A stretch of 64,000 bases of DNA from Chitinophaga parva (GCF_003071345.1 NZ_QCYK01000001.1:186001-250000); one strand, 5' to 3'. Positions 1-9,704 are shown, numbered from the stretch's first letter. Program-made: numbers and translations. Notes: generated by a model not told the origin, from the letters alone.

Positions 1-914
1 GGCTTGTTGGTGGCCGCATTGGTAGCTGCTGCTTTTGCGGCCGCGGCCCTGTCGGCGGCGGCTTGTGCGGCCGCGGCCTCGCGGGCGGCCTTTTCACGGG
101 CGCGTCGCTCTTCTTCTGCTTTCTTACGGGCCAGTTCCTCTTCTGCAGCTTTACGCTTGGCCTCTTCAATTTCGCGGCGGATCACCGCACGGATGGCGGC
201 TTGCACTTCTGCTGCTTCCTTTTTATGCTGGGTGATGTCTTGCTGCAGTTCCTTTTCACGGCCTTTCAGGCCCTGTACCACCTGGTCTTTTTCCTTCTTA
301 TCCGCTTCCAGCGTTTTACGTTGCTCTTCCTCTGTTTTCAGCGCATCTGCACGTTTCACCCGCTGGCTTTGCAGGTTGCCTATTTTGGCCTGCAGCTGCT
401 GTTCTGTTTCTACAATATTCTCAGCCTGGTGGCGGCGGTATTCGCGGTATTGTTTCAGGTATTGATAGCGCTTCAGGGCGTCGTTGAAGCTCTGGGCGGA
501 AAAAATGAAGTTCATCATGTCGTAGGTGCTACGGTTCTTATACGCATACACCACCAGCTGGGCATACTGTACCTTCAGCGTGTCCAGGTCTTTCTGCAGG
601 GTCTTCACATCGCGGGCGGCATTGCTGATGTCGTCGTTGATGAAAGACAGTTCACTGTTGATATTTTCGATCAGGCGGGTACGCAGCGTGATCTTGTCGC
701 GCAGGGCACGTAACTGGCCCAGGCTTTCCTTCGTGCTTTTCTTGGTTTCCCGCAGGGCTTCATTGGCATCGTCTATTTCTTTCTGCAACTCCCGCTTGCG
801 TCGTTCCAGGTCGTCCCTGGAACCGGGCTGCTGGCCTGTGTTCTGGGCCAGCACCAGCATTGGCGCCAGCAACAAGATCCATATGAAGGGGATAAATCTT
901 TTACGCTGCAACAT
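1..914 (-). CDS. EnvC-like murein hydrolase activator, C-terminus outside window
   Basis: The reading frame opens at 914 and runs off the left edge of the window, so only about 304 N-terminal residues are visible. A signal peptide (about 1-22, ending LVLAQ) is followed by a long heptad-like, charged coiled coil (about 28-260) and then an Ala/Lys/Glu-rich stretch. This is the layout of EnvC/FtsX-dependent peptidoglycan hydrolase activators, whose C-terminal LytM/M23 domain would lie beyond the edge and is not seen here. In EnvC proteins the coiled coil connects to the divisome and the degenerate LytM domain activates amidases; that role is inferred. The gene is the last visible member of the minus-strand run dut, TPR lipoprotein, DUF4292 lipoprotein, and starts 19 bp after the DUF4292 stop, so co-transcription is likely. 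Confidence 0.8.
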   Translation of the reverse strand, partial: MLQRKRFIPFIWILLLAPMLVLAQNTGQQPGSRDDLERRKRELQKEIDDANEALRETKKSTKESLGQLRALRDKITLRTRLIENINSELSFINDDISNAARDVKTLQKDLDTLKVQYAQLVVYAYKNRSTYDMMNFIFSAQSFNDALKRYQYLKQYREYRRHQAENIVETEQQLQAKIGNLQSQRVKRADALKTEEEQRKTLEADKKEKDQVVQGLKGREKELQQDITQHKKEAAEVQAAIRAVIRREIEEAKRKAAEEELARKKAEEERRAREKAAREAAAAQAAADRAAAAKAAATNAATNK

Positions 915-933
915 GAATGTTTTTATGGATAAG

Positions 934-1779
934 TTAGTTTACAGTATAACCACTGGAAGGCAGGCTGAAAGGCAGGCTGATGGCCCCGTCAAACTCCACC
1001 CGGGTATATTCTATCGCGGCTTTCACCACGTTCTTGTCTGATATAAAAATGCGGCGGCTGGCTGCAAAATCCCGTCCCTGCTGGTTCCCATAGTTTGCGT
1101 AGGTAAGTTCACAGGACCGGCTGCCTATTTTGTCTTCCACCTTGCTTTGCTGCAGGCTCAGGTTGTCCGGCGCCAGGTTAAATACACTGGTGAAGGTATC
1201 TCCGTCACAGTTGAACGAAATAACGGACGGGCTATGCACCACATTGTACAAGGAGTCCGTTAAAAGTACAGGATTGCCGGTCAGCAGATCCTGCAAAGTA
1301 TTAAAATCAAAAGGAATATTCAAAAGCTTGCGGGCATCGGCCAGGCTGCGCAGCAGTACTTTCTTGTCGTACTTATTCACCAGTTTCATACTGTCTGGCG
1401 TGATGAGCACCCGTACTTGTTCTCCCAGTACGGGGGCAGATACGGAGATCCAGATGGCACTGTCACGGCGGATACGGATATTGCCCGTAAGGCCATCCAT
1501 GCCGCTGCCGGCACCATTGTCATAGTCCAGTTTTATCTTGGAAGAGAAGGTGGTAAAGTTGATATGATGGCTGTTGATGGTGGCCAGCAATTGCGCCTTG
1601 TACAGGGCAGCAGCCTGCGCGGCTTCCCCGCTGCTATCCGGCACGGTTACATGCGCGGACGCCGTATCACTGGCAAATACCGGCCGGGCCAGGTGACGGG
1701 CGTGGTGGCAGGCGCTCCCCAGCATAGCGGTGAGCGTTATCAGAACGGAAGCGGCAACATGGGTGAACGTCCTTGTCAT
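934..1779 (-). CDS. DUF4292 family lipoprotein (LolA/LolB-like fold candidate)
   Basis: 281 residues with a type II signal peptide and lipobox LGSAC (Cys24). The mature part has alternating beta-rich segments such as IWISVSAPVLGEQVRVLI, fitting the DUF4292 family, which is restricted mainly to Bacteroidota. The fold is thought to resemble the LolA/LolB/LppX lipoprotein carriers, so a role in lipoprotein or lipid handling at the outer membrane is possible, but that is inference and not read from catalytic residues. It lies between a TPR lipoprotein (45 bp upstream) and an EnvC-like protein (19 bp downstream), in one orientation, which suggests an envelope-biogenesis operon. Confidence 0.8.
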   Translation of the reverse strand: MTRTFTHVAASVLITLTAMLGSACHHARHLARPVFASDTASAHVTVPDSSGEAAQAAALYKAQLLATINSHHINFTTFSSKIKLDYDNGAGSGMDGLTGNIRIRRDSAIWISVSAPVLGEQVRVLITPDSMKLVNKYDKKVLLRSLADARKLLNIPFDFNTLQDLLTGNPVLLTDSLYNVVHSPSVISFNCDGDTFTSVFNLAPDNLSLQQSKVEDKIGSRSCELTYANYGNQQGRDFAASRRIFISDKNVVKAAIEYTRVEFDGAISLPFSLPSSGYTVN

Positions 1780-1824
1780 GTGATCTTATTTCTTACCTGC
1801 TGTTTATCGAAAAAGAATGCCAAC

Positions 1825-3570
1825 TCAGGGCGCGGGCGCCGGATCGGGAATGTATCTTTTTTCTGTGATCTTACGCACCAGGGTGGTAGAATCGCCACCC
1901 TTGTCGCGGGCCTTCTGCCAATACTCCACGGCTTTTGCCGCGTCTTTCAGGTTGAATAAAATATCCCCGTAGTGCTCCAGCATGCCGGGACTGTCCTGGC
2001 TGGAAGGAAAGGTCAGGGCCTTTTCCATCCAGGTTTTTGCATCCGCAAAGCGACCCATGCGAAACAGTATCCAGGCGTAAGTGTCCATGTAGTTAGGGCT
2101 TTCCGGCTCCAGCTCCAGGCTTTCCCGGCTCATGCGCTCGGCTTTTTCCAGCTGCACATTGCGCACGCTCAGGTAGTAGCTATAATTATTCAGTACCAGC
2201 GGATCATTGGGCTGGAGGGCCAGCGCCAGTTCATAGCTGCTGTCAGACAGGTTATCGTTCTGCAGGTTATGGTAGGTGTCGCCCATGAGAGAGTAAATAT
2301 TGGCCAGCATCTTTTTGTCTGCGCCCACATCCACGGCTTTCTTCAGTGCGGTAATTGTTTCCGGGTAATGCTGCAGCAGGTAGTTGGCCATCCCGTTGAA
2401 ATAAAAGCCCATGAACTCGTGGGGAAAAAGGCGGGTCACGGAATTGCTGGTTCGCAGCAGGCCTTCATTATCATTCTCGCGGGAGTAGATCCACATGGCC
2501 TGGTACCACACGGTATAGCGGCTGGAATCGCGGGCCAGTGAGGCTTTGTAATCATTCAGGGCTGCGTCCAGGGAGTCCAGTTGTGAGTAAATGTCGCCCC
2601 GCAGCGCATAAGCCTTGGCCTCATTGGGATGTGCTTCTACGATCAGGTCTGTGAGGCCCAGCGCTTCGCGCAATTTGGAGGTATCCACGGTGCTCATTTG
2701 CAGGTAGGGATACACGTACGCCACCTTTTCATCAATGCTGAAATCCGGGCTGGCAAAGGCGCGGCGCAGGTAAACCAGGTAGGTATTATAGTCACCCGCC
2801 TTGCGCGCGTAAGTGGCCAGTGCTATGAGGGCATGCGTATCATTAGGATCGCGGGTAAGGATGTATTCGTATGCTTTTTTAGCGTCGTCCGTACGGTCGT
2901 TGGCATCATAAAGCTCTGCCAGCAGCTGGTGATAGCGCATCTCCGTGGGGTTCTGGTCTATCAGCTTCTGGATCTCGGTGGCGGCTTCGTCCACCCGGCT
3001 CAGTTTCAGCAGCATGCGTTGTTTCTGGTATACTACTTCCTCCACGATGCCACTGCGCTTTTCCAGGGCGTCAAAAGCGGCCAGGGCCCCTTCCGCATCG
3101 CCGGCGCGGGAAAGCAGCAGGCCTTTGTTATAAAGGTAGTCGTCGTTATCGGGGTACAGGCGGCTCAGGCGGTCATAGATGAAAGCGGCGCTGTCAAATT
3201 TATTAGCCGTGGAAAGCGCATCGGCCAGGTTCAGCTGGAACCAGCGGTTCGTGGTATCCATGCCGGCAGCCCGTTTGGCAAAGCCCAGGGCATAGCCGTC
3301 ATTGTGCAGCAGCCCAAAGAGGCGGGATATCTCGTAATAGGCCGTGGCATTGTCGGGCTGGTAGTGCAGTACATCGGAAAACTGAGTGATAGCCTTCTTG
3401 TAATCGCCGGCCATCTTGGAGCGCTGCGCGGCAAAAAACACGCTGTCCGTCCAGCGGTGCAGGGCCGCGGTGTCGCGGCTCCCAGGCACGTTGGCACCGG
3501 TGCTGTGTTTCGTATGGCTGCATGCGCCTGCCAGAAGGGCCAGGCCTAAAAGGGCTATTCCAATTCGCAT
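1825..3570 (-). CDS. TPR-repeat lipoprotein
   Basis: 581 residues. The N-terminus carries a lipobox (LAGAC, Cys17), so the mature protein is probably anchored to a membrane by lipid. Nearly all of the rest is tetratricopeptide-like helical pairs, visible as recurring patterns such as A..Y....L.P.N....Y..G and LYPDNDDYLYNKG, from about residue 40 to 560. Such proteins are scaffolds for protein assembly rather than enzymes. It starts 6 bp after the dut stop codon, so the two are almost certainly co-transcribed, and it precedes the DUF4292 lipoprotein. The exact partner cannot be told from sequence. Confidence 0.85.
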   Translation of the reverse strand: MRIGIALLGLALLAGACSHTKHSTGANVPGSRDTAALHRWTDSVFFAAQRSKMAGDYKKAITQFSDVLHYQPDNATAYYEISRLFGLLHNDGYALGFAKRAAGMDTTNRWFQLNLADALSTANKFDSAAFIYDRLSRLYPDNDDYLYNKGLLLSRAGDAEGALAAFDALEKRSGIVEEVVYQKQRMLLKLSRVDEAATEIQKLIDQNPTEMRYHQLLAELYDANDRTDDAKKAYEYILTRDPNDTHALIALATYARKAGDYNTYLVYLRRAFASPDFSIDEKVAYVYPYLQMSTVDTSKLREALGLTDLIVEAHPNEAKAYALRGDIYSQLDSLDAALNDYKASLARDSSRYTVWYQAMWIYSRENDNEGLLRTSNSVTRLFPHEFMGFYFNGMANYLLQHYPETITALKKAVDVGADKKMLANIYSLMGDTYHNLQNDNLSDSSYELALALQPNDPLVLNNYSYYLSVRNVQLEKAERMSRESLELEPESPNYMDTYAWILFRMGRFADAKTWMEKALTFPSSQDSPGMLEHYGDILFNLKDAAKAVEYWQKARDKGGDSTTLVRKITEKRYIPDPAPAP

Positions 3571-3576
3571 CTCAGA

Positions 3577-4017
3577 TCAGGATTTTCCGGTGTGCCCAAA
3601 ACCACCGCTGCCGCGGGCAGTATCTGTCAATAAGGTTACTTCTTCCAGCTGCGCCTGGATGTAAGGCGCAATGATCATCTGTGCAATGCGGTCGCCCGGC
3701 TGGATGGTCTGCGCTTCCGTGGAAAGGTTGATCAGGATGATCTTGATCTCTCCACGGTAGTCTGCATCAATGGTACCCGGCGTATTCAGCAACGTAAGTC
3801 CCTGCTTGATGGCCAGGCCGCTACGGGGGCGGATCTGTGCTTCATAGCCTTCCGGCAGTTCCATGAACAGGCCGGTGGGAATGAGCGTGCGCTCCAGTGA
3901 TTGCAGGGTCACCGGCGCTTCCAGGTGGGCGCGCAGGTCCATACCAGCGCTGCTGGCAGTAGCATATTCCGGCAAGGGATTGTTGGACTGATTAATAATT
4001 TTTACAGTGATCGGCAT
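3577..4017 (-). CDS. dut: dUTP diphosphatase
   Basis: Trimeric dUTPase that hydrolyses dUTP to dUMP and PPi, keeping uracil out of DNA and feeding dTMP synthesis. All five family motifs are present in 146 residues: AGMDL (24-28), [22 protein letters not shown] and the C-terminal [10 protein letters not shown] that closes over the active site. I chose the Met at 4017 because the frame extends upstream only through a 7-bp-period intergenic repeat that yields meaningless residues ([12 protein letters not shown]), and because MPITVKII matches the usual family start. It leads directly into the TPR lipoprotein gene. Confidence 0.96.
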   Translation of the reverse strand: MPITVKIINQSNNPLPEYATASSAGMDLRAHLEAPVTLQSLERTLIPTGLFMELPEGYEAQIRPRSGLAIKQGLTLLNTPGTIDADYRGEIKIILINLSTEAQTIQPGDRIAQMIIAPYIQAQLEEVTLLTDTARGSGGFGHTGKS

Positions 4018-4040
4018 TGGGCAAAGATAAATTTTAATTG

Positions 4041-4075
4041 TACAATGTACCATGCACAAGGCACAAGGTACCAAT
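4041..4075. repeat. Heptamer-period intergenic repeat, copy A
   Basis: Units in register every 7 bp: TACAATG, TACCATG, CACAAGG, CACAAGG, TACCAATG. It lies just upstream of dut (minus strand). Confidence 0.8.
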
Positions 4076-4120
4076 GTTATAAACGGGCCAGGTTACGGAA
4101 CAGGAGTGGCTTGCATGCGG

Positions 4121-4147
4121 TGCCATGCACATGGTACAAACTACCGG
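4121..4147. repeat. Heptamer-period intergenic repeat, copy B
   Basis: Units TGCCATG, CACATGG, TACAAAC, TACCGG at 7 bp spacing. The array runs into the ispF stop codon at 4141-4143. Confidence 0.65.
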
Positions 4148-4632
4148 TTTCCCGCCTTTTCCAGCAGCACGGTGGCATAGGCTACCACGCCTTCCTGGCG
4201 GCCCACAAAGCCCAGCTTCTCTGTGGTAGTGGCTTTGATGGATACCTCGTCTGTGGTGAGCCCGGTGTACTGGGCTATTACGGCCTGCATTTGCGGCACG
4301 TAGGGTTTTATCTTGGGTGCTTCCAGGCAAAGCGTAGCATCAATGTTCACCACCGCATATCCCTTCTGTGTGATCAGGTCTTTGGTGCGGGCCAGGAGTA
4401 TTTTACTGTCAATATTCTTGTATTGCATATCGGTATCCGGGAAGTGGGTACCTATATCGCCCAGCGCAGCGGCACCCAGCAGGGCATCGCAAATGGCGTG
4501 CAGCAGCACATCTGCATCACTGTGCCCCAGGGCTCCCTTGTGATGGTCCACCTTTACACCGCCCAGCCAGAAGTCGCGCCCCTCCACGAGTTGATGAAAA
4601 TCTACGCCTTGTCCTATTCTGAAGTTGCTCAT
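4141..4632 (-). CDS. ispF: 2-C-methyl-D-erythritol 2,4-cyclodiphosphate synthase
   Basis: Fifth step of the MEP isoprenoid pathway: converts CDP-methylerythritol 2-phosphate to the cyclic diphosphate with loss of CMP. The 163-residue length is normal for this trimeric enzyme. Metal ligands are visible as DFH (D11, H13) and the downstream His45, with GHSDAD (36-41), the HFPDTD segment and the C-terminal TTTEKLGFVGR. The start at 4632 (MSNFRIGQG) is chosen over an extension through another heptamer repeat (MYTVHCTLYKKK). It lies downstream of porV but a hairpin at 4770-4797 separates them, so it probably has its own promoter; dut follows after about 120 bp. Confidence 0.96.
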   Translation of the reverse strand: MSNFRIGQGVDFHQLVEGRDFWLGGVKVDHHKGALGHSDADVLLHAICDALLGAAALGDIGTHFPDTDMQYKNIDSKILLARTKDLITQKGYAVVNIDATLCLEAPKIKPYVPQMQAVIAQYTGLTTDEVSIKATTTEKLGFVGRQEGVVAYATVLLEKAGNR

Positions 4633-4645
4633 GAATTTTTTTTTG

Positions 4646-4680
4646 TACAAGGTACAATGCACAGTGTACAAGGTACCATT
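4646..4680. repeat. Heptamer-period intergenic repeat, copy C
   Basis: Units TACAAGG, TACAATG, CACAGTG, TACAAGG, TACCATT in a perfect 7-bp register, immediately upstream of the ispF start. Confidence 0.8.
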
Positions 4681-4744
4681 CTATATAATAAAAGCAATAT
4701 GCAAGATAAGCACTGATCCTGAACCAACCAGTTAATGTAAACGG

Positions 4745-4765
4745 TACGCTGTACAGCTTACAAAT
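4745..4765. repeat. Heptamer-period intergenic repeat, copy D (short)
   Basis: Three units, TACGCTG, TACAGCT, TACAAAT, in the same spacer as copy C and next to the porV terminator hairpin. Confidence 0.6.
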
Positions 4766-4769
4766 ATAA

Positions 4770-4797
4770 ATCCCCCGGCGCAGTGCAGCCGGGGGAT
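4770..4797 (-). terminator. Hairpin after porV
   Basis: Perfect 10-bp stem ATCCCCCGGC / GCCGGGGGAT with an 8-nt loop, 37 bp beyond the porV stop. On the minus strand it is followed by ATTTATATTTG, a weak U tract, so termination may be partial. Confidence 0.7.
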
Positions 4798-4833
4798 GTC
4801 CGATAAAGTTTTGGTAAATATGGTCCCCGCCGG

Positions 4834-6009
4834 TTAGTTGCCGTTATCGCGGGAGAGGTTCACGGTCAGCGTAAGGCGCAGCGTGTTGGAAAGCGGGTTG
4901 CGCTGGGTGCCGTTGCCGGAAGGTACCAGGTAAGAGAAGCTGGCGCCAATGATATCATACTTGAGCCCTACGCCCGCGGTGAAATACTTGCGGTCGCCTT
5001 TGGTCTTGTACTCGCTGTAATAGCCTGCACGCACGGCAAAGGTGTTATTGTACCAATACTCCGCACCGCCGCTGTACATCAGTTCGTGCAGTTCTTCCTT
5101 GAAGCCGCCGGGGGCGTCGCCAAAGGAGGAGAACATGCCGGCTACCACGCCCTTGTTCCGGTAATCGCCGCTGCTGTCTGGTGTGGGCACCATCAGCTTA
5201 TTGACGTCCAGGGTAAGGGTGATCTTGTTAAACTCATCCAGGCCAAACGTATAGGCCGTACCAATGCCCAGGTTAGTGGGCAGGAAATCCTTGTATTGTG
5301 CGGAGGAAGTGTAGGATATCTTGGTACCAATGTTAGTGATAGTGGCACCAATATTCCACACATTCTGGCTGCCGTTGTCGTTGTCGTACGTCTTGGTATG
5401 GAAGAAAGATACATCCGCTGCCACGGCGCGGCCCGCGCGGATGGCGGTACCACCCAGGGTTTGACCGTTAGCCAGGTTGGAGTAAATGTAACGGCCTGCC
5501 AGGCCGATGGACCATTCTTCACCCAGCTTGCGGGCGTAGCCCAGGTCGAAAGCATATTCACGCGGGTGGAAATCGCCGTTGGGAGTGCCGTTCCAGTCGG
5601 TGAACTGGATGTTGCCCAGCGAGAAATAGCGCAGGGTGGCGCCGATGGCCTGGTTCTCATCCAGCTTGGTGTAACCATTAAGGCTGGCCAGGAACACGTC
5701 GTTGGTCAGCTCACGCAGCCAGGGGGTATAAGTGAGGCCCACGCTGGTGTTTTCTTCAGCAAAAGGCAGTTTGGACAAGTTCCAGTACGTGGCGTTCACG
5801 TCCGGGGAGAGGGCAATGCCGGCATCGCCCATGGCGCCGCTGCGGGCGTCGGGCGAAATACGTAAGAAGGGAACCGCTGTGTTGATGATATTTTCTCCGG
5901 TGCGCCCGTCTGTTTGGCCAGGATTGGCTACCTGCGCATCAGATACAGCGTTAAGACCGAGAATAAAAAAAGATGTGAACACAAGGCTCAGCGTTACCTT
6001 ACGGATCAT
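4834..6009 (-). CDS. porV: Type IX secretion system outer membrane protein PorV
   Basis: 391 residues with an N-terminal signal peptide and a FadL/OmpP1-like beta-barrel signature: repeated aromatic-ended strands such as NTSVGLTYTPWLREL and FAVRAGYYSEYKTKGD, with the early motif FLRISPDARSGAMGDAGIA typical of PorV/LptO. PorV binds the C-terminal domains of type IX cargo as they leave the translocon and passes them to the PorU sortase at the cell surface. The gene sits directly downstream of porU on the same strand (119 bp apart), an arrangement found in other gliding Bacteroidota, and opposite gldJ. No truncation is seen. Confidence 0.93.
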   Translation of the reverse strand: MIRKVTLSLVFTSFFILGLNAVSDAQVANPGQTDGRTGENIINTAVPFLRISPDARSGAMGDAGIALSPDVNATYWNLSKLPFAEENTSVGLTYTPWLRELTNDVFLASLNGYTKLDENQAIGATLRYFSLGNIQFTDWNGTPNGDFHPREYAFDLGYARKLGEEWSIGLAGRYIYSNLANGQTLGGTAIRAGRAVAADVSFFHTKTYDNDNGSQNVWNIGATITNIGTKISYTSSAQYKDFLPTNLGIGTAYTFGLDEFNKITLTLDVNKLMVPTPDSSGDYRNKGVVAGMFSSFGDAPGGFKEELHELMYSGGAEYWYNNTFAVRAGYYSEYKTKGDRKYFTAGVGLKYDIIGASFSYLVPSGNGTQRNPLSNTLRLTLTVNLSRDNGN

Positions 6010-6128
6010 GCAAAAAATATGTTTATTACCGGTGTAAATAAATTAAATAGCTCTTTTTATGCTGTTTGGAGCAGGGGTTTTGAGTCTGGCAAGCGCCCGG
6101 TATAGCGATTTGCATACGACGTCATAGG

Positions 6129-9100
6129 CTATAGTAAAATCAGTTTTCCACCCAGTACCCGTTGTTGAGGGCCATTATCAATCATCACGTTGTAAAAGTA
6201 CAATCCGGGCGGCAATTTACTTCCGTTATCGCCACGTCCGTCCCATTGCACCCCATCAAAACGGCTGCCCGCAGCATTTATTGTATATATGATCTTTTTA
6301 ACACGTTTACCGTCAGTCGTATAGATCTGTACGGTAAGTTTCAGTTCGCCGCCCTCCTGGTTGTGCTCAAAAACAAATCGCGTCTGGTCATGGAAGGGAT
6401 TGGGATAATTGTATACACGCTCAGCGGCCAGGCTGGCATTGGTTTTCACTACAAAATGCACCACGGCGGTGGCGGAATTGTTGTAGGTGTCCCAGGCCTT
6501 GAGCGTAATAGCATGCGGACCGTCTGCCAGGCCGGAAAGCGGGAAGCGGATGCTGCCAGCCCCGGCGCTGTCCAGCGTGGGCTCGTAAAAGTCATTCAGT
6601 ACAAAGAACGTAGTGGAATCATCCAGCACCGCCACCATATCATGCCCCACACCCGTACCGGTAAGATTGATACCGTGCGGGTCCTGCAACTGTGCCAGCA
6701 GCACCGGCGCAGGCCCCGTAAGGTCGCCATCGCGGAATGCTTCCGTGTTCATGAACAGCCGGATGGCAGGCCCCGTGTGGTCTGTATCCGCCACGGGCGC
6801 GGTACCCGCTACCTGGAAGTTCTGGTAAGAGCCGCCCCCATCCTGCGTTTCATTGCTGGTATAGTAGCTGATCTTCCCGGCGCCGGCCTGGTAGCTGATA
6901 TCCTGCGGCACTGCAAATGTAAAGGTAAACGTTCCATCTGAAACAGTTTGTTTGCCCTTATATAAAATATTGTGCTGCAAACTATACGTAGCCGGCGTAC
7001 TGCCTGCATCATTACCGCGTGTTACCAGGCGTGCCGGTTTGTCGTATACCGTAACATCCAGTGTACCGTTGTAGCCTGCCTGCAATGCGCCGGCATCATT
7101 TGCCACGTGGCCATAGATCCTGTACTGACCTAATGCCTGCAACGTGTCGCTCCCACTGCCTTGCAGGGCGTGGATAGAATCGGTGATTACACGCAATGCG
7201 GGCCACGCCAGCGCCAGTGCCGGGTCGCCCAAAAGCTGAAATTTACGGCTATTCGTGACATCTCCAAAACTTTTATATATTTTATTTTTAGCATACATAA
7301 CAGCACTGCCCAGATCGGGCAGGCTGCCATCGCTTCCCGGGGTGAGCGCCGCCTGCAGGTAGGCCTGGTTGATGGTTTGGTTAGCATAGGCATACACTGC
7401 GCGGGTGGTGGTCAGCAGGGCAATGGCCCCGGTCCTGGGGCGCAGCACCAGGTCCTCGCCCAGGGAGCGGTAGTCCGGGTTGTCAAACGGGGCAAAGTCG
7501 CACGTGGCGGTGATCATAAGGGGCAGGTGGTGGGCATTGTCCCACCCGTTCACCGCGGCCTGGTCCAGGATGTCCTCTTCCGCCAGCCGGCTGTAGTTGC
7601 CATGGCCGGTGTAGTTCCATATCAGGGTGCCCTTGTAGATGCCGGCATTAATGGCAGTATTCACCTCCGGGTAGCGGGCGCCCCCCGCCCCGCTTTGTTT
7701 CGTATAGGCGTCCAGGTAGATCTTATCTATGTTCAGCTGTGCATCCGCCAGGTTTACCGTATCTGCCAGGGCATCGGCATTGTCCAGGTGCAAATTGGCA
7801 TCCCCGTCGTCGGCGGTGAAGGTGATACTGTTACGCCAGGGGCCAAAGTTTGCCGGGTCGTGATAGCTGGTGATCTTCTGCACGGCCGCATTGGCATCGG
7901 CCGCATTACGGGCGGGTATGCGGCCGATGGCCAGGTGCAAAGGGGTGCTGCTGGCGGCATTGCCAATGTCTGCGACATCATCCAGCAGGGCAAAGTAGTC
8001 GTCTGTTACGTAAGAATTTACCGGGTCCAGGGATGCATCACTTTCAAAGGCCGGCACCAGGTTATCGTTATTGGGATGGCGGTGTTTGTAATCATAACTG
8101 GCGGCGCCCAGGAGCAGGAGGTAGCGGGGTGCCTGGCCGCGGTTGTACTGCATTTTCAGGAAATCGCGTAACGCGGTAGGGTCTGGGTTGCCGCTGGCAA
8201 ATTCTGTGAAGAGATCATTTATATACACCACCTGCACCGTGAGGCCATCGTGTGCCTGGTGGTAGGCGGCCAGTTGGGTAGCGGCCGCGCCCAGGGAGGG
8301 CGCGGTCACTATCAGCAGGTCTGCCCCCGGCAGGCCATGCAGGTCCTGGTTTGCAACAGGTCCCAGTGCCACTGGTGTTTGCAGGTCTGCCGGGCGGAAG
8401 GCCACATACTCCTGCAAGGTGGTGGCTACATCAGAAAAGGCCAGGGTGGCGCCACTCAGCAGTGTGTTTTGTTTTACCGGCTGCTGGAGGTCCGTTACAT
8501 TCCACACCTCCGTTTGTGCATCGGCCGCGGCGAGGTTAAAGGTCTTCAACGCCCCGGCAGCAGCGGCGTTGCGGAAGGCCAGCATGCCTTTGGCCGGCAG
8601 GCGGAGGGGGCATTGGGCCTGTATTTCCAGGTAGTCCAGCCACCCCAGGGCCCCGCTTCCCCCGCTGAAAGCCAGTTCCACCATGGCAGTGGCCTGGTTT
8701 AAACTGGCCTCATACCCCGTGGCGGCAGCGGTAGCGTAGGCTTCGAAGATATCGCCGCTTACGGGGTTCATGTTAAGGGTGCCGGCAGGCCCGCCATTCA
8801 ATGAAATATTAAAGCTGCCATAATCAAAGCATCTTGCAGCCAGGCGTACATTCAGCAGGGCCTTACCGTCCACCGGGGTGCCCGGCAGGCTAAAACCCAC
8901 GCTGGACGCCAGCTGCTGGCCGTTGCCGCTGCCAAACTGTGTCCCAAACCATTGCTTGCCACTATGCAGGAAGTTCAGGCTGTCCCGCTCATAAAAATCA
9001 AGGTAGGTAAAGCTGGTCAGCGGGGGCAGGGCCGCCACTGGCGTAGGGCTTTTGTCAATGCGGGCCCCGGCGTCCCCGATATGCAGGAAATAATAAGCAG

Positions 9101-9563
9101 TGTCTGTATATAAATTATACTGGTGGCTGAAGGCGCCCCCGCTGTAAGTCCAGGCATGGGGGCCGGGGGCATAGAAGGCCAGGTAGTCGCGGCCAGACAG
9201 TTCCCCATCCCCGCCGTCCACCGCTTCCAGGGACACTTCCGGCAGGTCCGGGTGGCGGAAAGCGGCATTGGCCTCCGGGAGCATGCGCCCCCCGGTGCCG
9301 AACAACTGTATGCTGGCGGTGTTAAGATGGGTAGTGGATATGCCTAAAGCACCCAGCAGGGCGGCATCTATTTTATACACACCGGCGGCCGGCACGGCTA
9401 ATTTATACCAGCTGCCGCCGGCCAGTACGGAGTGCCGGGGCACCGTATCGGCAGGAAAAAGTGAAGGCGCAGCGCCGGCTGCGGCACCGCTCCAAAGGGC
9501 CAGCACAGCGGGCCAGGCGGCCAGGTACCGGAGGCAAATAAGCAAGTTGGGCATTCCCCGCAT
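6129..9563 (-). CDS. porU: Type IX secretion system sortase PorU
   Basis: 1144 residues. A signal peptide (about 1-32) leads to the PorU-typical start SVLAGGSWYKLAV, then a large beta region, a gingipain-like C25 peptidase domain (about 410-800) and a C-terminal FlgD/CTD-like beta domain beginning NYPNPF (about 1052-1144). The catalytic dyad is visible as His654 (in YTGHGNY) and Cys688 (in TATCDF). PorU removes the C-terminal signal from type IX cargo and attaches the cargo to anionic LPS or releases it. It sits upstream of porV and divergent from gldJ. Met at 9554 (MPNLLIC) is an alternative start that would keep the signal peptide. Confidence 0.95.
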   Translation of the reverse strand: MRGMPNLLICLRYLAAWPAVLALWSGAAAGAAPSLFPADTVPRHSVLAGGSWYKLAVPAAGVYKIDAALLGALGISTTHLNTASIQLFGTGGRMLPEANAAFRHPDLPEVSLEAVDGGDGELSGRDYLAFYAPGPHAWTYSGGAFSHQYNLYTDTAYYFLHIGDAGARIDKSPTPVAALPPLTSFTYLDFYERDSLNFLHSGKQWFGTQFGSGNGQQLASSVGFSLPGTPVDGKALLNVRLAARCFDYGSFNISLNGGPAGTLNMNPVSGDIFEAYATAAATGYEASLNQATAMVELAFSGGSGALGWLDYLEIQAQCPLRLPAKGMLAFRNAAAAGALKTFNLAAADAQTEVWNVTDLQQPVKQNTLLSGATLAFSDVATTLQEYVAFRPADLQTPVALGPVANQDLHGLPGADLLIVTAPSLGAAATQLAAYHQAHDGLTVQVVYINDLFTEFASGNPDPTALRDFLKMQYNRGQAPRYLLLLGAASYDYKHRHPNNDNLVPAFESDASLDPVNSYVTDDYFALLDDVADIGNAASSTPLHLAIGRIPARNAADANAAVQKITSYHDPANFGPWRNSITFTADDGDANLHLDNADALADTVNLADAQLNIDKIYLDAYTKQSGAGGARYPEVNTAINAGIYKGTLIWNYTGHGNYSRLAEEDILDQAAVNGWDNAHHLPLMITATCDFAPFDNPDYRSLGEDLVLRPRTGAIALLTTTRAVYAYANQTINQAYLQAALTPGSDGSLPDLGSAVMYAKNKIYKSFGDVTNSRKFQLLGDPALALAWPALRVITDSIHALQGSGSDTLQALGQYRIYGHVANDAGALQAGYNGTLDVTVYDKPARLVTRGNDAGSTPATYSLQHNILYKGKQTVSDGTFTFTFAVPQDISYQAGAGKISYYTSNETQDGGGSYQNFQVAGTAPVADTDHTGPAIRLFMNTEAFRDGDLTGPAPVLLAQLQDPHGINLTGTGVGHDMVAVLDDSTTFFVLNDFYEPTLDSAGAGSIRFPLSGLADGPHAITLKAWDTYNNSATAVVHFVVKTNASLAAERVYNYPNPFHDQTRFVFEHNQEGGELKLTVQIYTTDGKRVKKIIYTINAAGSRFDGVQWDGRGDNGSKLPPGLYFYNVMIDNGPQQRVLGGKLILL

Positions 9564-9704
9564 AAATTTTAACAGCCGTCTAAAATAATAAATACCTTCT
9601 ATACGTTAAATTACTTCCTGGGAAGGCCCGTTCTTAAATCCAATTCCCTGATTTGAAAGCCGAACCCGGTCTATTCAAGGGCAAATCATTACAGATTATT
9701 TATT

